A stretch of DNA of 64,000 bases from Tessaracoccus sp. (GTDB taxonomy: Bacteria > Actinomycetota > Actinomycetes > Propionibacteriales > Propionibacteriaceae), in NCBI RefSeq assembly GCF_016714275.1, contig NZ_JADJNP010000001.1, forward strand, positions 1,240,001 through 1,304,000, written 5' to 3'. The notes under the pieces were generated by a model, which saw nothing but the letters and a program-made list of their open reading frames with translations, did no database searches and was not told the DNA's origin. A program made the position numbers and the translations under genes. The stretch's first letter is position 1; every line of letters starts with the position of its first letter. Of the stretch, positions 18,892 to 27,539 are shown piece by piece.

Positions 18892-19848
18892 GCGCAGCCG
18901 CAGCACTCCCAGCACCATGCGCTCGAGCGCGTAGTCCGCGTCGGTCGCAGCGCCCTTGACCTCCGCGTCACCGACCGCGACCAGGGTGATGGCCTTGGCT
19001 ACGCCGCCGGACCGCCAGTTCCGCGACACGCGCGAGAACTCCTTGATCTTGAACGGCGGCACGCCGATCTGGCGAGCGAGGTCGTAGTCGCTCATCCGCG
19101 AGCCCTGCGCGTCGAGATACCGGGCCAGACCGCGGAACGCGCCGGCCATCGCGCTGGTAATGAGAACGGGCGCCGCACCCGTACCGAGCGCCCACCGCAG
19201 GCGCTCCATCGCGAGGCTCGCATTGCCGGCAAGGACGGCGTCGGCGACAGCGAAGGACGTCACCTCCGCGCGACCCGCGAAATAGCGCTTGATCAACTCG
19301 GCCGTGACCTCGCCGGAGTCCGAGTCGTCAGCAAGCTGGCCGACGGCAGCCGCCAGCGCGCGCAGGTCGTGGCCTACGGCGCTCACGAGCTCCGTGGCCG
19401 CGTCCGGGCCAAGCTTCACCCTTCGGCGGCGGGCCTCGTCGGTCACGAACTTCGGCAGGTCCCACGGCTTGATCTGCGCGACCGTCTCGACCGGCACCTT
19501 GGCCTTCTTGAGCTTGTCGATCAGGCCCCGGCCCTTGTTGCCCCCCGGGTGGACGAGGACGAGGCACAGCTCGTCCGAGGGGTCTGCGGCCACGGCGACC
19601 AGTTGCTCGACCACACTCGCCGGACAGGCGCCGACGTCGTCGATGATCGCGACGATGTGGCTGGAGAACAGCGACCCGCCGACGACCTCCGAAAGCATCG
19701 AGAACTCAAGGTCCGCGGCGTTGATCTCGTTCACGTCCGCCCCCGGCTCCGCGGTGAGCGCGCGCGCCTTGACGTCCGCGACGACGCGCTGCGCGAGCAG
19801 CGCCTCTGGACCGGTGACGAGCAGCGATGAGCCGAAGGGCGACGACAT
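18883..19848 (-). CDS. holA: DNA polymerase III subunit delta
   Basis: A 321-residue clamp-loader subunit that opens the sliding clamp. The N-terminal SSLLVTGPEALLAQR, the DIDAA-like region and the central KLKKAKVPVETV segment fit actinobacterial HolA. The start is taken as ATG 19848; ATG 19860 is possible and no ribosome site is clear for either. In actinobacteria holA normally follows comEC; here it follows the GH42 gene by 37 bases and is about 10 kb from comEC, so its transcription may now depend on the beta-galactosidase promoter. Confidence 0.95.
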   Translation of the reverse strand: MSSPFGSSLLVTGPEALLAQRVVADVKARALTAEPGADVNEINAADLEFSMLSEVVGGSLFSSHIVAIIDDVGACPASVVEQLVAVAADPSDELCLVLVHPGGNKGRGLIDKLKKAKVPVETVAQIKPWDLPKFVTDEARRRRVKLGPDAATELVSAVGHDLRALAAAVGQLADDSDSGEVTAELIKRYFAGRAEVTSFAVADAVLAGNASLAMERLRWALGTGAAPVLITSAMAGAFRGLARYLDAQGSRMSDYDLARQIGVPPFKIKEFSRVSRNWRSGGVAKAITLVAVGDAEVKGAATDADYALERMVLGVLRLRHR

Positions 19849-19885
19849 GGGTCTAAGCATGCCAGCGCCCACCGACAGCCGCGAC

Positions 19886-21913
19886 CTACTCCCCGGCCTC
19901 CTCGACGACGGCGAGGCTCCAAGGAGCGACGGTGAGCCTGCCCTCCGACACGGGATCGCCGACGACGACGTCACCGGGCGTCGGCACCTCGACCGTCACA
20001 GGACCTCCCGAGTAGTTGAGGAAGTAAGTGACCGCTCGGCCACGGCCGTTGGTGCCGCGCCGCACGGTGATGCTGCCCGCCAGATCCTGTGGCCAGTCCC
20101 ACAGCCCCGCCCGGCGGACGGCGTCGGCCAGGAGCTGTCCGAGTGCATCTGGCGCGACCTTCGTGGCGAGGTAGGTGGCCTCGCCCTCGCCGAACCCGTT
20201 GCGGGTGAGCGCGGCATACTCGCCCCAGGCGGGATGCGCGTAGGACGCCAGCACCTCCGCTCCGGTGGGCCGGAGCAGCTCAAGCACCGCCTCGGCATCG
20301 GCCGTCGGGATCGCCTCGTCGGCGAAGGCGACGCGGGCGCCGTCGGGGGTCGAGAACTGGTTGTAGGTGGCGCCGAAGACGTCAGTGAGGCCGTGGGGAG
20401 CGGCGTCGTGCCACACCTCGACGTTCTCGTCGGCGACGACGGTGCGAAAGGTGGAGAAGAGGTGCCCTCCCCCGGCGACGTACGCACGCAGCCGGTCGAC
20501 GGTCTGCTGCGGCGCGCTGTACAGGGCGGGGGTGAGGATCAGGGCGTAGCGGTCGAGGTCCTCGCTCTCGGCGTGGATGAAGTCGACCTCGACGTTCAGC
20601 GCGAACAGCGCGTCGTACATCCACCGCAGGACATCGTTGTAGCCGATCGACGGGCGATAGGCCCCGTCGATGAAGCCCGTCTCGAGCGTGAACCACTGCA
20701 GGGCGGTGAGCGCCTCGTTGGAGACCATGATCGCGACACGGTTGTTCTTCCTCAGGTGCAGGAGGGACGCCGCATGCTCCGCCCATTCGCGGCCGACGAC
20801 CGCCGACTCCTCGTAGGTCGGGTTGGGGGCGAGGTCGTGTGAGAGCAGCCCCTTCCAGTACGTCTCGAAGGAGTGGTGGATGGAGTGCCAGTGCCAGTAC
20901 ATGACGCCGTCGGCGCCGCTGGCGAGATGGCTGTAGGCCTGCAGTCGGAGCTGGCCGGGGTACGGCAGCCAACCCATCTGCCCTTGTGCCTGGGTCTCGA
21001 GCACGAGGTAGTTGGCGCCGCCCTTCACCGAGCGCATCACGTCGCCGCCGAAGGCGATCTCGATGCCCGTCAGGTGTGACTGCGTCGGGTGGTAGATATC
21101 GACGCCCGCGACGTCGACGGTGCGCGCGGCGGCGAAATGGTCGACGGAGGGCTGCATGCCGTAGGACCAGCCGGGCTTCCAGTCGAAGTCGAAGTTCTGG
21201 GTGAGGAACTGGTCGTCGCGCGCGTACTCCCGCACGATGCTCGCCTGCCAGGCGAGGAACTCCTCGACCAGCCCCCGCCGGAACCGGTCGAAGGCCGAGC
21301 CGAGCGACCCGTTGATGGTGCCCTGGACGTCGGGGAAGTCCTCCCATGCGTCGATCCTGTTCGACCAGTAGTCGAGCCCGAACGCCCGGTTGAGTGCGGC
21401 GAGGTCGCCGTCGAAGCGCTCGCGGAGGTGCTTGACGAACGCGCGCTGCACATACGGCGAGACCGTGTTGTAGTACTTCGTCTCGTTGTCGAGCTGGAAC
21501 CCGATGACGGCGCGACGGTCGGCCGTGTGCTCCATGAGCCGACGGATGACCCGCTCGGCATAGAACCGGTAAGCCGGGTTGGTGATGTCCATGATCTGCC
21601 GAGCGCCGTAGCGCGGTGCCCCCGCGCGGGTCAGCGCCAGCACATCGGGATGGGACTGCACCAGCCACGACGGCACCGCGTAGGTCGGGGTTCCGACGAT
21701 CACATCGATGCCGACAGCCTCCATCGCGTCGACGGCGCGGTCCACATGCGTGAAGTCGAACACGCCGGGCTGTGGCTCAAGCGTGCTCCACGTCGACTCC
21801 GCGATCCGGACGGTGGTATGCCCGGCCGCCGTCATCATCGCGACGTCCTTGTCGATGCGGTCGACGGGCATGTACTCGTCGTAGTAGGCAGATCCGTAGA
21901 TGAGCTTTTCCAT
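19886..21913 (-). CDS. Beta-galactosidase, glycoside hydrolase family 42
   Basis: A 675-residue enzyme that splits terminal beta-galactosides (lactose, galacto-oligosaccharides, plant galactan fragments). The GH42 TIM barrel opens with YGSAYYDEYMP. The acid/base is Glu144 in FQLDNET and the nucleophile Glu306 in LVLETQAQGQMGW. A trimerisation domain (about 390-600) and a small C-terminal beta domain follow. There is no signal peptide, so it is cytoplasmic and needs an importer. ATG 21913 has an AAGGAC ribosome site. It is divergent from the beta-glucoside PTS operon. Confidence 0.95.
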   Translation of the reverse strand: MEKLIYGSAYYDEYMPVDRIDKDVAMMTAAGHTTVRIAESTWSTLEPQPGVFDFTHVDRAVDAMEAVGIDVIVGTPTYAVPSWLVQSHPDVLALTRAGAPRYGARQIMDITNPAYRFYAERVIRRLMEHTADRRAVIGFQLDNETKYYNTVSPYVQRAFVKHLRERFDGDLAALNRAFGLDYWSNRIDAWEDFPDVQGTINGSLGSAFDRFRRGLVEEFLAWQASIVREYARDDQFLTQNFDFDWKPGWSYGMQPSVDHFAAARTVDVAGVDIYHPTQSHLTGIEIAFGGDVMRSVKGGANYLVLETQAQGQMGWLPYPGQLRLQAYSHLASGADGVMYWHWHSIHHSFETYWKGLLSHDLAPNPTYEESAVVGREWAEHAASLLHLRKNNRVAIMVSNEALTALQWFTLETGFIDGAYRPSIGYNDVLRWMYDALFALNVEVDFIHAESEDLDRYALILTPALYSAPQQTVDRLRAYVAGGGHLFSTFRTVVADENVEVWHDAAPHGLTDVFGATYNQFSTPDGARVAFADEAIPTADAEAVLELLRPTGAEVLASYAHPAWGEYAALTRNGFGEGEATYLATKVAPDALGQLLADAVRRAGLWDWPQDLAGSITVRRGTNGRGRAVTYFLNYSGGPVTVEVPTPGDVVVGDPVSEGRLTVAPWSLAVVEEAGE

Positions 21914-22075
21914 GGTCCGTCCTTGTCCAGGGTCGTTCGGAACCGCCGATCGATCGTTCCTCGGCTGCGGCGCGGAAGGCGCTGATCAACGCTTCCTTAC
22001 TCTCGCGACGATAGCGAAAAACCGATGCGCGGACCCGCGTTCGCGCCCGACTGCGTCCTTTCCCGCCGAGGTTCA

Positions 22076-22104
22076 TTGACAAGGGCTTGCGTCCATGCTG
22101 TGAT
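22076..22104 (+). promoter_or_regulatory. Promoter of the beta-glucoside PTS operon
   Basis: TTGACA (22076-22081), a perfect -35, is followed after 17 bases by TGTGAT (22099-22104). Transcription would begin a few bases before the RNA antiterminator element. The remaining part of the 323-base gap (21914-22075) must hold the opposing GH42 promoter, which I cannot place with confidence. Confidence 0.65.
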
Positions 22105-22118
22105 AACTGCGCACCAAC

Positions 22119-22148
22119 GGACATGTGACTGGTCAGCAGGCAGGATCC
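22119..22148 (+). promoter_or_regulatory. Ribonucleic antiterminator (RAT) for a BglG/LicT protein
   Basis: The 30-base element at 22119-22148 has the key blocks of the known RAT consensus: GGA, then TGTGACTG, a short variable loop, and GCAGGCA followed by GGATCC. Its last six bases are also the first of the adjoining terminator stem, so the two RNA folds exclude each other. The antiterminator gene of this operon is the expected binder when its PRD domains are in the active state. Confidence 0.88.
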
Positions 22149-22196
22149 AACGGACGCCACGCGTGAACGCGCACTGGCTTCGTTGGATCCTTTTTT
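22143..22196 (+). terminator. Leader terminator (attenuator) before the PTS gene
   Basis: GGATCCAACG (22143-22152) pairs with CGTTGGATCC (22181-22190) and is followed by TTTTTT (22191-22196). The interior can pair further (GCGT/ACGC). It shares GGATCC with the RAT element. Without the bound antiterminator protein, transcription should stop here, 40 bases before the PTS start codon. Confidence 0.9.
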
Positions 22197-22236
22197 GTTA
22201 TCAGGCGCACATCGGACCCAACGAGGGGACACACAG

Positions 22237-24168
22237 ATGGACTACAAGGACACCGCACGCCGGATCCTGGAGAAGGTCGGCGGCGCAGGCAACATCCGGG
22301 CGATGGAGCACTGCAGCACGCGGCTACGGCTGACCATCGCCGACGACTCCAAAGTCGACGTCACCGCGCTCAAGGCAATCCCGGGCGTGCTGGGCGTCGT
22401 GACCGCCGGCCAGACCCAGATCGTCATCGGCAACGAGGTCGTTGAGGTTTTCCGGGCCCTGAAAGAGGCCGCGGGCACCGGCGTCGGTGCCGCAGCGGCC
22501 GCCGGCCCGGCCCCGAAGAGGTCGCTCGGCGCAACTCTCGTCGACTTCATCGTCGGCGTCTTCCAGCCCCTGATCCCCGCGATCGCCGGCGCCGGCGTCC
22601 TGAAGTCGCTGCTGCTGCTGGCGTCCAGCCTGGGCTGGATGGACAAGGAGTCGAATACCTACTTCGTGCTCGCGTCCATCGCCGATGCGACGTTCTTCTT
22701 CCTGCCGCTCATGGTCGCCGGCACCACCGCGACGAAGCTCAACATCAATCGCCTTGTCGCGATCGCGGCGACCGCTCCGCTCGTGTTCCCCGCGCTCACG
22801 GCGAAGATGGCCGACCCTGGCCTCGACTTCCTCGGGCTCCCGATCACGCAAGTGGCCTACAACGCGCAGGTCTTCCCCTCGATGCTCATCGTGGGCTTCC
22901 TCGCCATCATGGAACGATTCTGGACGAAGGTCTCGCCGAAGCCGATCCGCATCTTCTTCGTGTCCATGATGAGCCTGCTCATCACCGTCCCCATCGGCCT
23001 GCTCTTCCTCGGCCCGCTCGGCTTTCAGGCAGGAACGCTACTGACCGGCGGCATCATCTGGGTGTTCACAACATTCGGCTGGGTCGCCACCACGCTGCTC
23101 GCCATGGCTCTCCCCTTCCTGGTGTCGCTCGGCATGCATAAGCCGTTCCTGCCCTACGCGATCAATCAGTACTCGACAACCGGGTCTGAGCCGCTCTACC
23201 TCGCGGCCTCCCTGGCGCACAACATCTCCGAGTCCGGGACCATGTTCGGCGTTGCGGTCCGCACCAAGAACGCGGACATGCGTTCCACCTCGATCTCCGC
23301 GGGTATCTCGGCACTCTTCGGCATCACGGAGCCCGCTCTCTACGGTGTCACGATCCAGAACCGTCGCGCCCTGTTCAGCGTGCTCATCGGCGCGGGCCTC
23401 GGCGGGGCGTACGTGGGCCTCACCCACGTGGCGGGCTTCGCGATCGTGGGGCCGGGTGTCGCGAGCCTCTCCATGTTCATCAACCCCGAGAATCCGATGA
23501 ACTTCGTCAACGCCCTCATCGGCGCAGGCATCGCCTTCGCAGGCGGGCTCGTCTCCTCGCTCCTCCTCTGGAGTGACGCGAAGTCGTCCACCATCGCCCG
23601 TTCCGGCGCGGCCGTCGCCCCTGCCGACCGGGTCACAACGGAATCGGCGCCCACCGCCTCGGCGGCCGACGACGCGGCGGGCGCCGTCGTCACCACCGAG
23701 AGCGTCGACCTGCTCTCCCCCATGACCGGCACCGTCATCCCGCTGTCCGAGGTTCCCGATCCGGTCTTCGCCGGCGGCGCGCTCGGCGAAGGCATCGCCA
23801 TCCGGCCCACCTCGGGCGAGGTCGTCTCACCGCTGGACGGCACCATCGCGACCGTCTTCAAGACGGGCCACGCGGTCGCCATCAAGACCGACTCCGGGAT
23901 CGAGATCCTCATTCACGTCGGCCTCGACACGGTCAAGCTCGACGGTGGTCCCTTCGAGGTGCTCGTCTCCAACGGGGACCGGGTCACCGCCGGCCAGCCT
24001 CTGCTGCGCGCCGACCTTGAGGCGATCACCGCCGCGGGCTATCAGACGGTCACCCCGATGGTCGTCATGAACTCCGCAGTCCTGTCGGTCTCGCCGCTCG
24101 AGACCGGACGGGACGTGACGATCGGCACCCCGCTCGTCGCCGTCGACACCAAGGAAACCGTGGCATGA
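22237..24168 (+). CDS. bglF: Beta-glucoside PTS transporter subunit EIIBCA
   Basis: A 643-residue membrane permease that imports and phosphorylates beta-glucosides using phosphate from HPr. Domain order is EIIB (1-90, phosphocysteine Cys26 in EHCSTRLRL), EIIC (about 105-465, about ten membrane segments) and EIIA (about 500-643, phosphohistidine His560 in LIHVGLDT, helper His in TGHAVAI). The ATG at 22237 has a GAGGGG ribosome site. It heads the operon behind a RAT/terminator leader. The exact sugar (cellobiose, salicin, arbutin) is not determined by sequence. Confidence 0.95.
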   Translation: MDYKDTARRILEKVGGAGNIRAMEHCSTRLRLTIADDSKVDVTALKAIPGVLGVVTAGQTQIVIGNEVVEVFRALKEAAGTGVGAAAAAGPAPKRSLGATLVDFIVGVFQPLIPAIAGAGVLKSLLLLASSLGWMDKESNTYFVLASIADATFFFLPLMVAGTTATKLNINRLVAIAATAPLVFPALTAKMADPGLDFLGLPITQVAYNAQVFPSMLIVGFLAIMERFWTKVSPKPIRIFFVSMMSLLITVPIGLLFLGPLGFQAGTLLTGGIIWVFTTFGWVATTLLAMALPFLVSLGMHKPFLPYAINQYSTTGSEPLYLAASLAHNISESGTMFGVAVRTKNADMRSTSISAGISALFGITEPALYGVTIQNRRALFSVLIGAGLGGAYVGLTHVAGFAIVGPGVASLSMFINPENPMNFVNALIGAGIAFAGGLVSSLLLWSDAKSSTIARSGAAVAPADRVTTESAPTASAADDAAGAVVTTESVDLLSPMTGTVIPLSEVPDPVFAGGALGEGIAIRPTSGEVVSPLDGTIATVFKTGHAVAIKTDSGIEILIHVGLDTVKLDGGPFEVLVSNGDRVTAGQPLLRADLEAITAAGYQTVTPMVVMNSAVLSVSPLETGRDVTIGTPLVAVDTKETVA

Positions 24169-25616
24169 GCTCATTCCCCGAAGGATTCCTGTGGGGCGGC
24201 GCGGTAGCCGCCAACCAGGTCGAGGGTGCGTGGGACGTCGATGGACGCGGCCCGTCGGTCGCCGACATCGCGACCTACAAGCCGAACGTCGATCCCAAGG
24301 AGTATGCCGCGCATCACGTGGTCAGCAGCGAGTCCGTCCGTGCGGCTCTGGCCGATCCCGACACCACCTGGTATCCGAAGCGACGCGGCATCGACTTCTA
24401 TCACCGCTGGCGCGAGGACCTCGACCTGTTCGCCGAGCTGGGCTTCCGCACCATGAGGGTCTCGATCTCGTGGAGCCGGTTGTTCCCCACAGGTGAGGAG
24501 GCCGAGGCCAACCCTGCGGGCATCCGGTTCTATGCGGACTTGTTCGCGGGCATGCGCGAGCGCGGCATCGAGCCGCTGGTCACGCTGTCGCACTATGAGA
24601 TGCCCGCGGCCCTCTCGCTCAAGTACAACGGCTGGGAGGATCGACGCGTCGTCGGCTTCTTCGAGACCTACGCCAGGGCGTGCTTCGAGAGCTTCGGCGA
24701 GTGGGTCGGGCTGTGGCTCACGTTCAACGAGGTGGACAGCATCATTCGGCATCCGTTCACGACGGCGGGCATCCTGCCCGACCTCAGCGTGGACGGCATC
24801 GAACAGGCCGTCTATCGCGGGCTGCATCACCAGTTCCTTGCCTCTGCCCGAGCCGTCCAGCTCGCCCATGAGCTGGTGCCGGGCTCGAAGGTCGGGTGCA
24901 TGATCACCAAGCTGACAACGTATCCGCGCACCTGTCATCCCGACGACGTCCTCGCCACGTTGGAGAAGAACCTCGAGAACGTGTCTTACTCGGACGTGCA
25001 CGTGCGTGGCTCCTACCCGCCGCTCATCCTCCGGCGGCTTGCCAACCGTGGCGTCGCGATTCCTTGGCAGGACGGCGACGCAGAGCTGCTGGCCGACGGC
25101 ACGGTCGACTTCGTCTCATTCAGCTACTACATGACGATGACGGAGTCGGTGGACCCCGAGGCAGAGCGCACTCCGGGCAACACTGTGCTCGGGGTCAAGA
25201 ACCCGTATCTGCCGTCGTCCGAGTGGGGCTGGCAGGTCGATCCCGTCGGCCTGCAGACGTCTCTCATCGAGCTGTACGACCGCTACGGGCTGCCGCTGTT
25301 CATTGTCGAGAACGGGATCGGGGCGCGTGACGAGCTCGTCGACGGGCGGATCGCCGACCCGTACCGGATCGCGTACTTCCGGGCGCACATCGAGCAGATG
25401 GCCGCGGCGATCGAGAAGGGCGTCGATCTCATGGGCTACACCAGCTGGGCCCCCATCGACCTGATCAGCGCCTCGACGTCTCAGATCTCGAAGCGGTACG
25501 GGTTCATCTATGTCGACGCCGACGACATGGGGGCCGGCAGTTATGACCGGTACCGTAAGGACTCGTTCGAGTGGTATCGCAAGGTCATCGCATCCAACGG
25601 CACCGACCTCGCCTAA
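24165..25616 (+). CDS. 6-phospho-beta-glucosidase, glycoside hydrolase family 1
   Basis: A 483-residue cytoplasmic hydrolase that cleaves the phosphorylated sugar delivered by the PTS. The N-terminal FLWGGAVAANQVEGAW is diagnostic; the acid/base is Glu189 in WLTFNEVDS and the nucleophile Glu382 in FIVENGIG. The Ser/Lys/Tyr pattern in SQISKRYGFIYVD is the phosphate-binding signature of the 6-phospho branch. It overlaps bglF by four bases (ATGA). A 6-phospho-beta-galactosidase activity cannot be excluded. Confidence 0.95.
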   Translation: MSSFPEGFLWGGAVAANQVEGAWDVDGRGPSVADIATYKPNVDPKEYAAHHVVSSESVRAALADPDTTWYPKRRGIDFYHRWREDLDLFAELGFRTMRVSISWSRLFPTGEEAEANPAGIRFYADLFAGMRERGIEPLVTLSHYEMPAALSLKYNGWEDRRVVGFFETYARACFESFGEWVGLWLTFNEVDSIIRHPFTTAGILPDLSVDGIEQAVYRGLHHQFLASARAVQLAHELVPGSKVGCMITKLTTYPRTCHPDDVLATLEKNLENVSYSDVHVRGSYPPLILRRLANRGVAIPWQDGDAELLADGTVDFVSFSYYMTMTESVDPEAERTPGNTVLGVKNPYLPSSEWGWQVDPVGLQTSLIELYDRYGLPLFIVENGIGARDELVDGRIADPYRIAYFRAHIEQMAAAIEKGVDLMGYTSWAPIDLISASTSQISKRYGFIYVDADDMGAGSYDRYRKDSFEWYRKVIASNGTDLA

Positions 25617-25643
25617 CGATCTGCCAAGGGGAAACACTCACCC

Positions 25644-26492
25644 GTGTGGACAATCACAAAGGTTCTCAACTCCAGCGTCGTCCTCGTCGAGGATGACGCT
25701 GGAGTTGAGGCCGTCCTCATGGGCCGCGGTCTCGGCTATGCGCGCAAGGCCGGCAGCCCGATCGATGAGGAGGCCGTCGATCGGGTGTTCATCAGCCGCG
25801 GCTCCGACGCCGGCGTCCTCGCCGACCTCCTCCAGCAGATCCCGGGTTGGTACCTGGACCTCACGCACGAGATCGTGGCGCTCGCCAGCGGGCGCCTCCG
25901 CCACGACCTCTCACAACATATCTACCTGACGCTCACCGACCATCTGCATTTCGCCGTCCAACGGGCACGCGAAGGTCTGGAGGTGCGGAACCGACTCGCC
26001 TGGGAGATGCGTTCGTTCTACCCCGACGAGTACGCGTTGGCTGAGGAGGCGCTGGCCCGGCTGCGTGCGCACGTCCCGGACGTGACGCTGCCCGACGACG
26101 AGGCGGCCAACATCGCCTTCCATCTCGTGAACGCGTCGCGTGGCGTGCCCGACTTCAACGCCCTGCGGGCGGTGCAGCTGATCGATGCCGTCACCACGAT
26201 CACCCGCTACCGCACGCCGGAGCGTACGGAGGAGACCCGCCTCCACTGGGCGCGGTTCATCACGCATCTGCAGTTCTTCGCGGAGCGGTACCTGTCCGGC
26301 AAGCTCCTCGCCAGCGACGACGACTTCCTGTTCGAGCAGATCGCGGTGAAATACCCGGAAGCACTGCGCACGGCCGAACGCGTTCGGCACTACGTGTCGA
26401 GCACCGAGCAGGTGACGCTGCCGAACGAAGAGGTGGCCTATCTGGCGCTGCATATCCAGCGTCTGACCGAAAGCACGCAGACAGGCGAGTAG
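25644..26492 (+). CDS. BglG/LicT-family transcriptional antiterminator
   Basis: A 282-residue RNA-binding regulator, the family's usual length. It has an N-terminal CAT RNA-binding domain (TITKVLNSSVVLVEDDAG, GRGLGYARKAG) then two PRD domains carrying the regulatory histidines (for example DLTHEIVAL and YLTLTDHLHFAV). Unphosphorylated or HPr-phosphorylated dimers bind the RAT element upstream of bglF and prevent termination; the PTS permease can phosphorylate and inactivate it. The start is GTG 25644 with an AAGGGG ribosome site. The first coding bases form a striking palindrome described separately. Confidence 0.94.
   Translation: MWTITKVLNSSVVLVEDDAGVEAVLMGRGLGYARKAGSPIDEEAVDRVFISRGSDAGVLADLLQQIPGWYLDLTHEIVALASGRLRHDLSQHIYLTLTDHLHFAVQRAREGLEVRNRLAWEMRSFYPDEYALAEEALARLRAHVPDVTLPDDEAANIAFHLVNASRGVPDFNALRAVQLIDAVTTITRYRTPERTEETRLHWARFITHLQFFAERYLSGKLLASDDDFLFEQIAVKYPEALRTAERVRHYVSSTEQVTLPNEEVAYLALHIQRLTESTQTGE
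25665..25709. repeat. 45-bp palindrome inside the antiterminator start region
   Basis: Left arm 25665-25686 and right arm 25688-25709 are mutually complementary except at 25680/25694, which is a G-U pair in RNA, with one base at the centre. It covers codons 8 to 22 of the antiterminator gene. The perfect outer 15 bases are CTCAACTCCAGCGTC and its complement. In mRNA this would be a very stable hairpin 20 bases after the start codon. Confidence 0.95.
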
Positions 26493-26533
26493 GCTCCGAC
26501 GGGACACAGTTCCCGCCTCTCAAGGAGAAGTCC

Positions 26534-27520
26534 ATGGCCGCGCCGCTGCGTTTTGGCATCCTGGGCGCCGCCGGCATCACGCCGTCCGCGCTGATCGCCC
26601 CCGCCATCGAGAACCCGGACGTCGAGCTGTACGCCGTCGCCGCGCGCAACCGGTCACGGGCCGAGGAGTTCGCCACCACCCACGGGATCGCCCGCGTCCA
26701 TGACACGTACCAGGACCTGCTGGCCGACGTGGATGTCGACGCCGTGTACATCCCGCTGCCGAACTCCGAGCACGGCCGCTGGACCATCGCCGCGCTGGAC
26801 GCGGGCAAGCACGTGCTTGTCGAGAAGCCGTTCGCGTCGAACGCGGAAGAGGCCCGCTCCGTCGCCGCCCGCGCCGAGGCTTCCGACCGCGTGGTCATGG
26901 AGGCCTTCCATTACCGCTACCACGCGCTGTTCGAGGAGGCGTTGTGCCTCGTCCGCGAGGGGGCCGTCGGCGAGCTGGTCGACGTCAGCGCCTGGTTCGA
27001 CGTCAATCTCCCCGACCGGACCAACATCCGCTACCTCCAGGATCTCGCTGGTGGTTCCACGATGGATCTCGGCTGTTACTCGCTGCACTTCGCGCGCAGC
27101 ATCGTCGGCGAGGAGCCCGAGGTGGTCTCCGCGACCTTCCGGCCGTCGACGGACCCACGCCTCGACGAGGCCCTGACTGCCCAGGTCCGCTTCCCCGGCG
27201 GGGTCACCGGCACGATCTCCAGCTCCCTGCTGGAGGACGTTGAACGGCAGTCGGCCACCATCACCGGTACCCGCGGCGTGATCCAGGTCGAAGGCTTCGT
27301 GAAGCCGCAGGAGGGCTGCAGCCTGACTCTGACTGTCGACGGCGAGGCAACCGAGATCAACGTCGCGGAGCTGCCCAGCAGCTACGCTCGCCAGCTGGAG
27401 GTGTTCGTCGCCGCGGTGCGCGATGGCGCGCCGGTCCTGACCGGACCCTCGGACTCTGTCGCCACGATGGTCGCGATCGACGCCATGTACCGTGCCGCGG
27501 GCTTGAACCCGCGCGACTGA
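26534..27520 (+). CDS. Gfo/Idh/MocA-family oxidoreductase
   Basis: A 328-residue NAD(P)-dependent sugar or polyol dehydrogenase-like protein. The N-terminal Rossmann fold shows GILGAAGITPSAL, and the family hallmark EKPF is in LVEKPFASN near residue 97; the C-terminal half is the alpha/beta substrate domain (MDLGCYSLHFAR). ATG 26534 has an AAGGAG ribosome site. It lies 41 bases after the antiterminator gene on the same strand, so it may be the last gene of the beta-glucoside operon and might process an oxidised or modified sugar. Substrate unknown. Confidence 0.9.
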   Translation: MAAPLRFGILGAAGITPSALIAPAIENPDVELYAVAARNRSRAEEFATTHGIARVHDTYQDLLADVDVDAVYIPLPNSEHGRWTIAALDAGKHVLVEKPFASNAEEARSVAARAEASDRVVMEAFHYRYHALFEEALCLVREGAVGELVDVSAWFDVNLPDRTNIRYLQDLAGGSTMDLGCYSLHFARSIVGEEPEVVSATFRPSTDPRLDEALTAQVRFPGGVTGTISSSLLEDVERQSATITGTRGVIQVEGFVKPQEGCSLTLTVDGEATEINVAELPSSYARQLEVFVAAVRDGAPVLTGPSDSVATMVAIDAMYRAAGLNPRD

Positions 27521-27539
27521 CGCTTCGCCCGAGGACAGT

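Noticed and set aside
21939..21960. GGAAC..GTTCC imperfect palindrome upstream of the GH42 gene
   Set aside because: Too many mismatches in the middle and no local LacI gene; not strong enough to call an operator.
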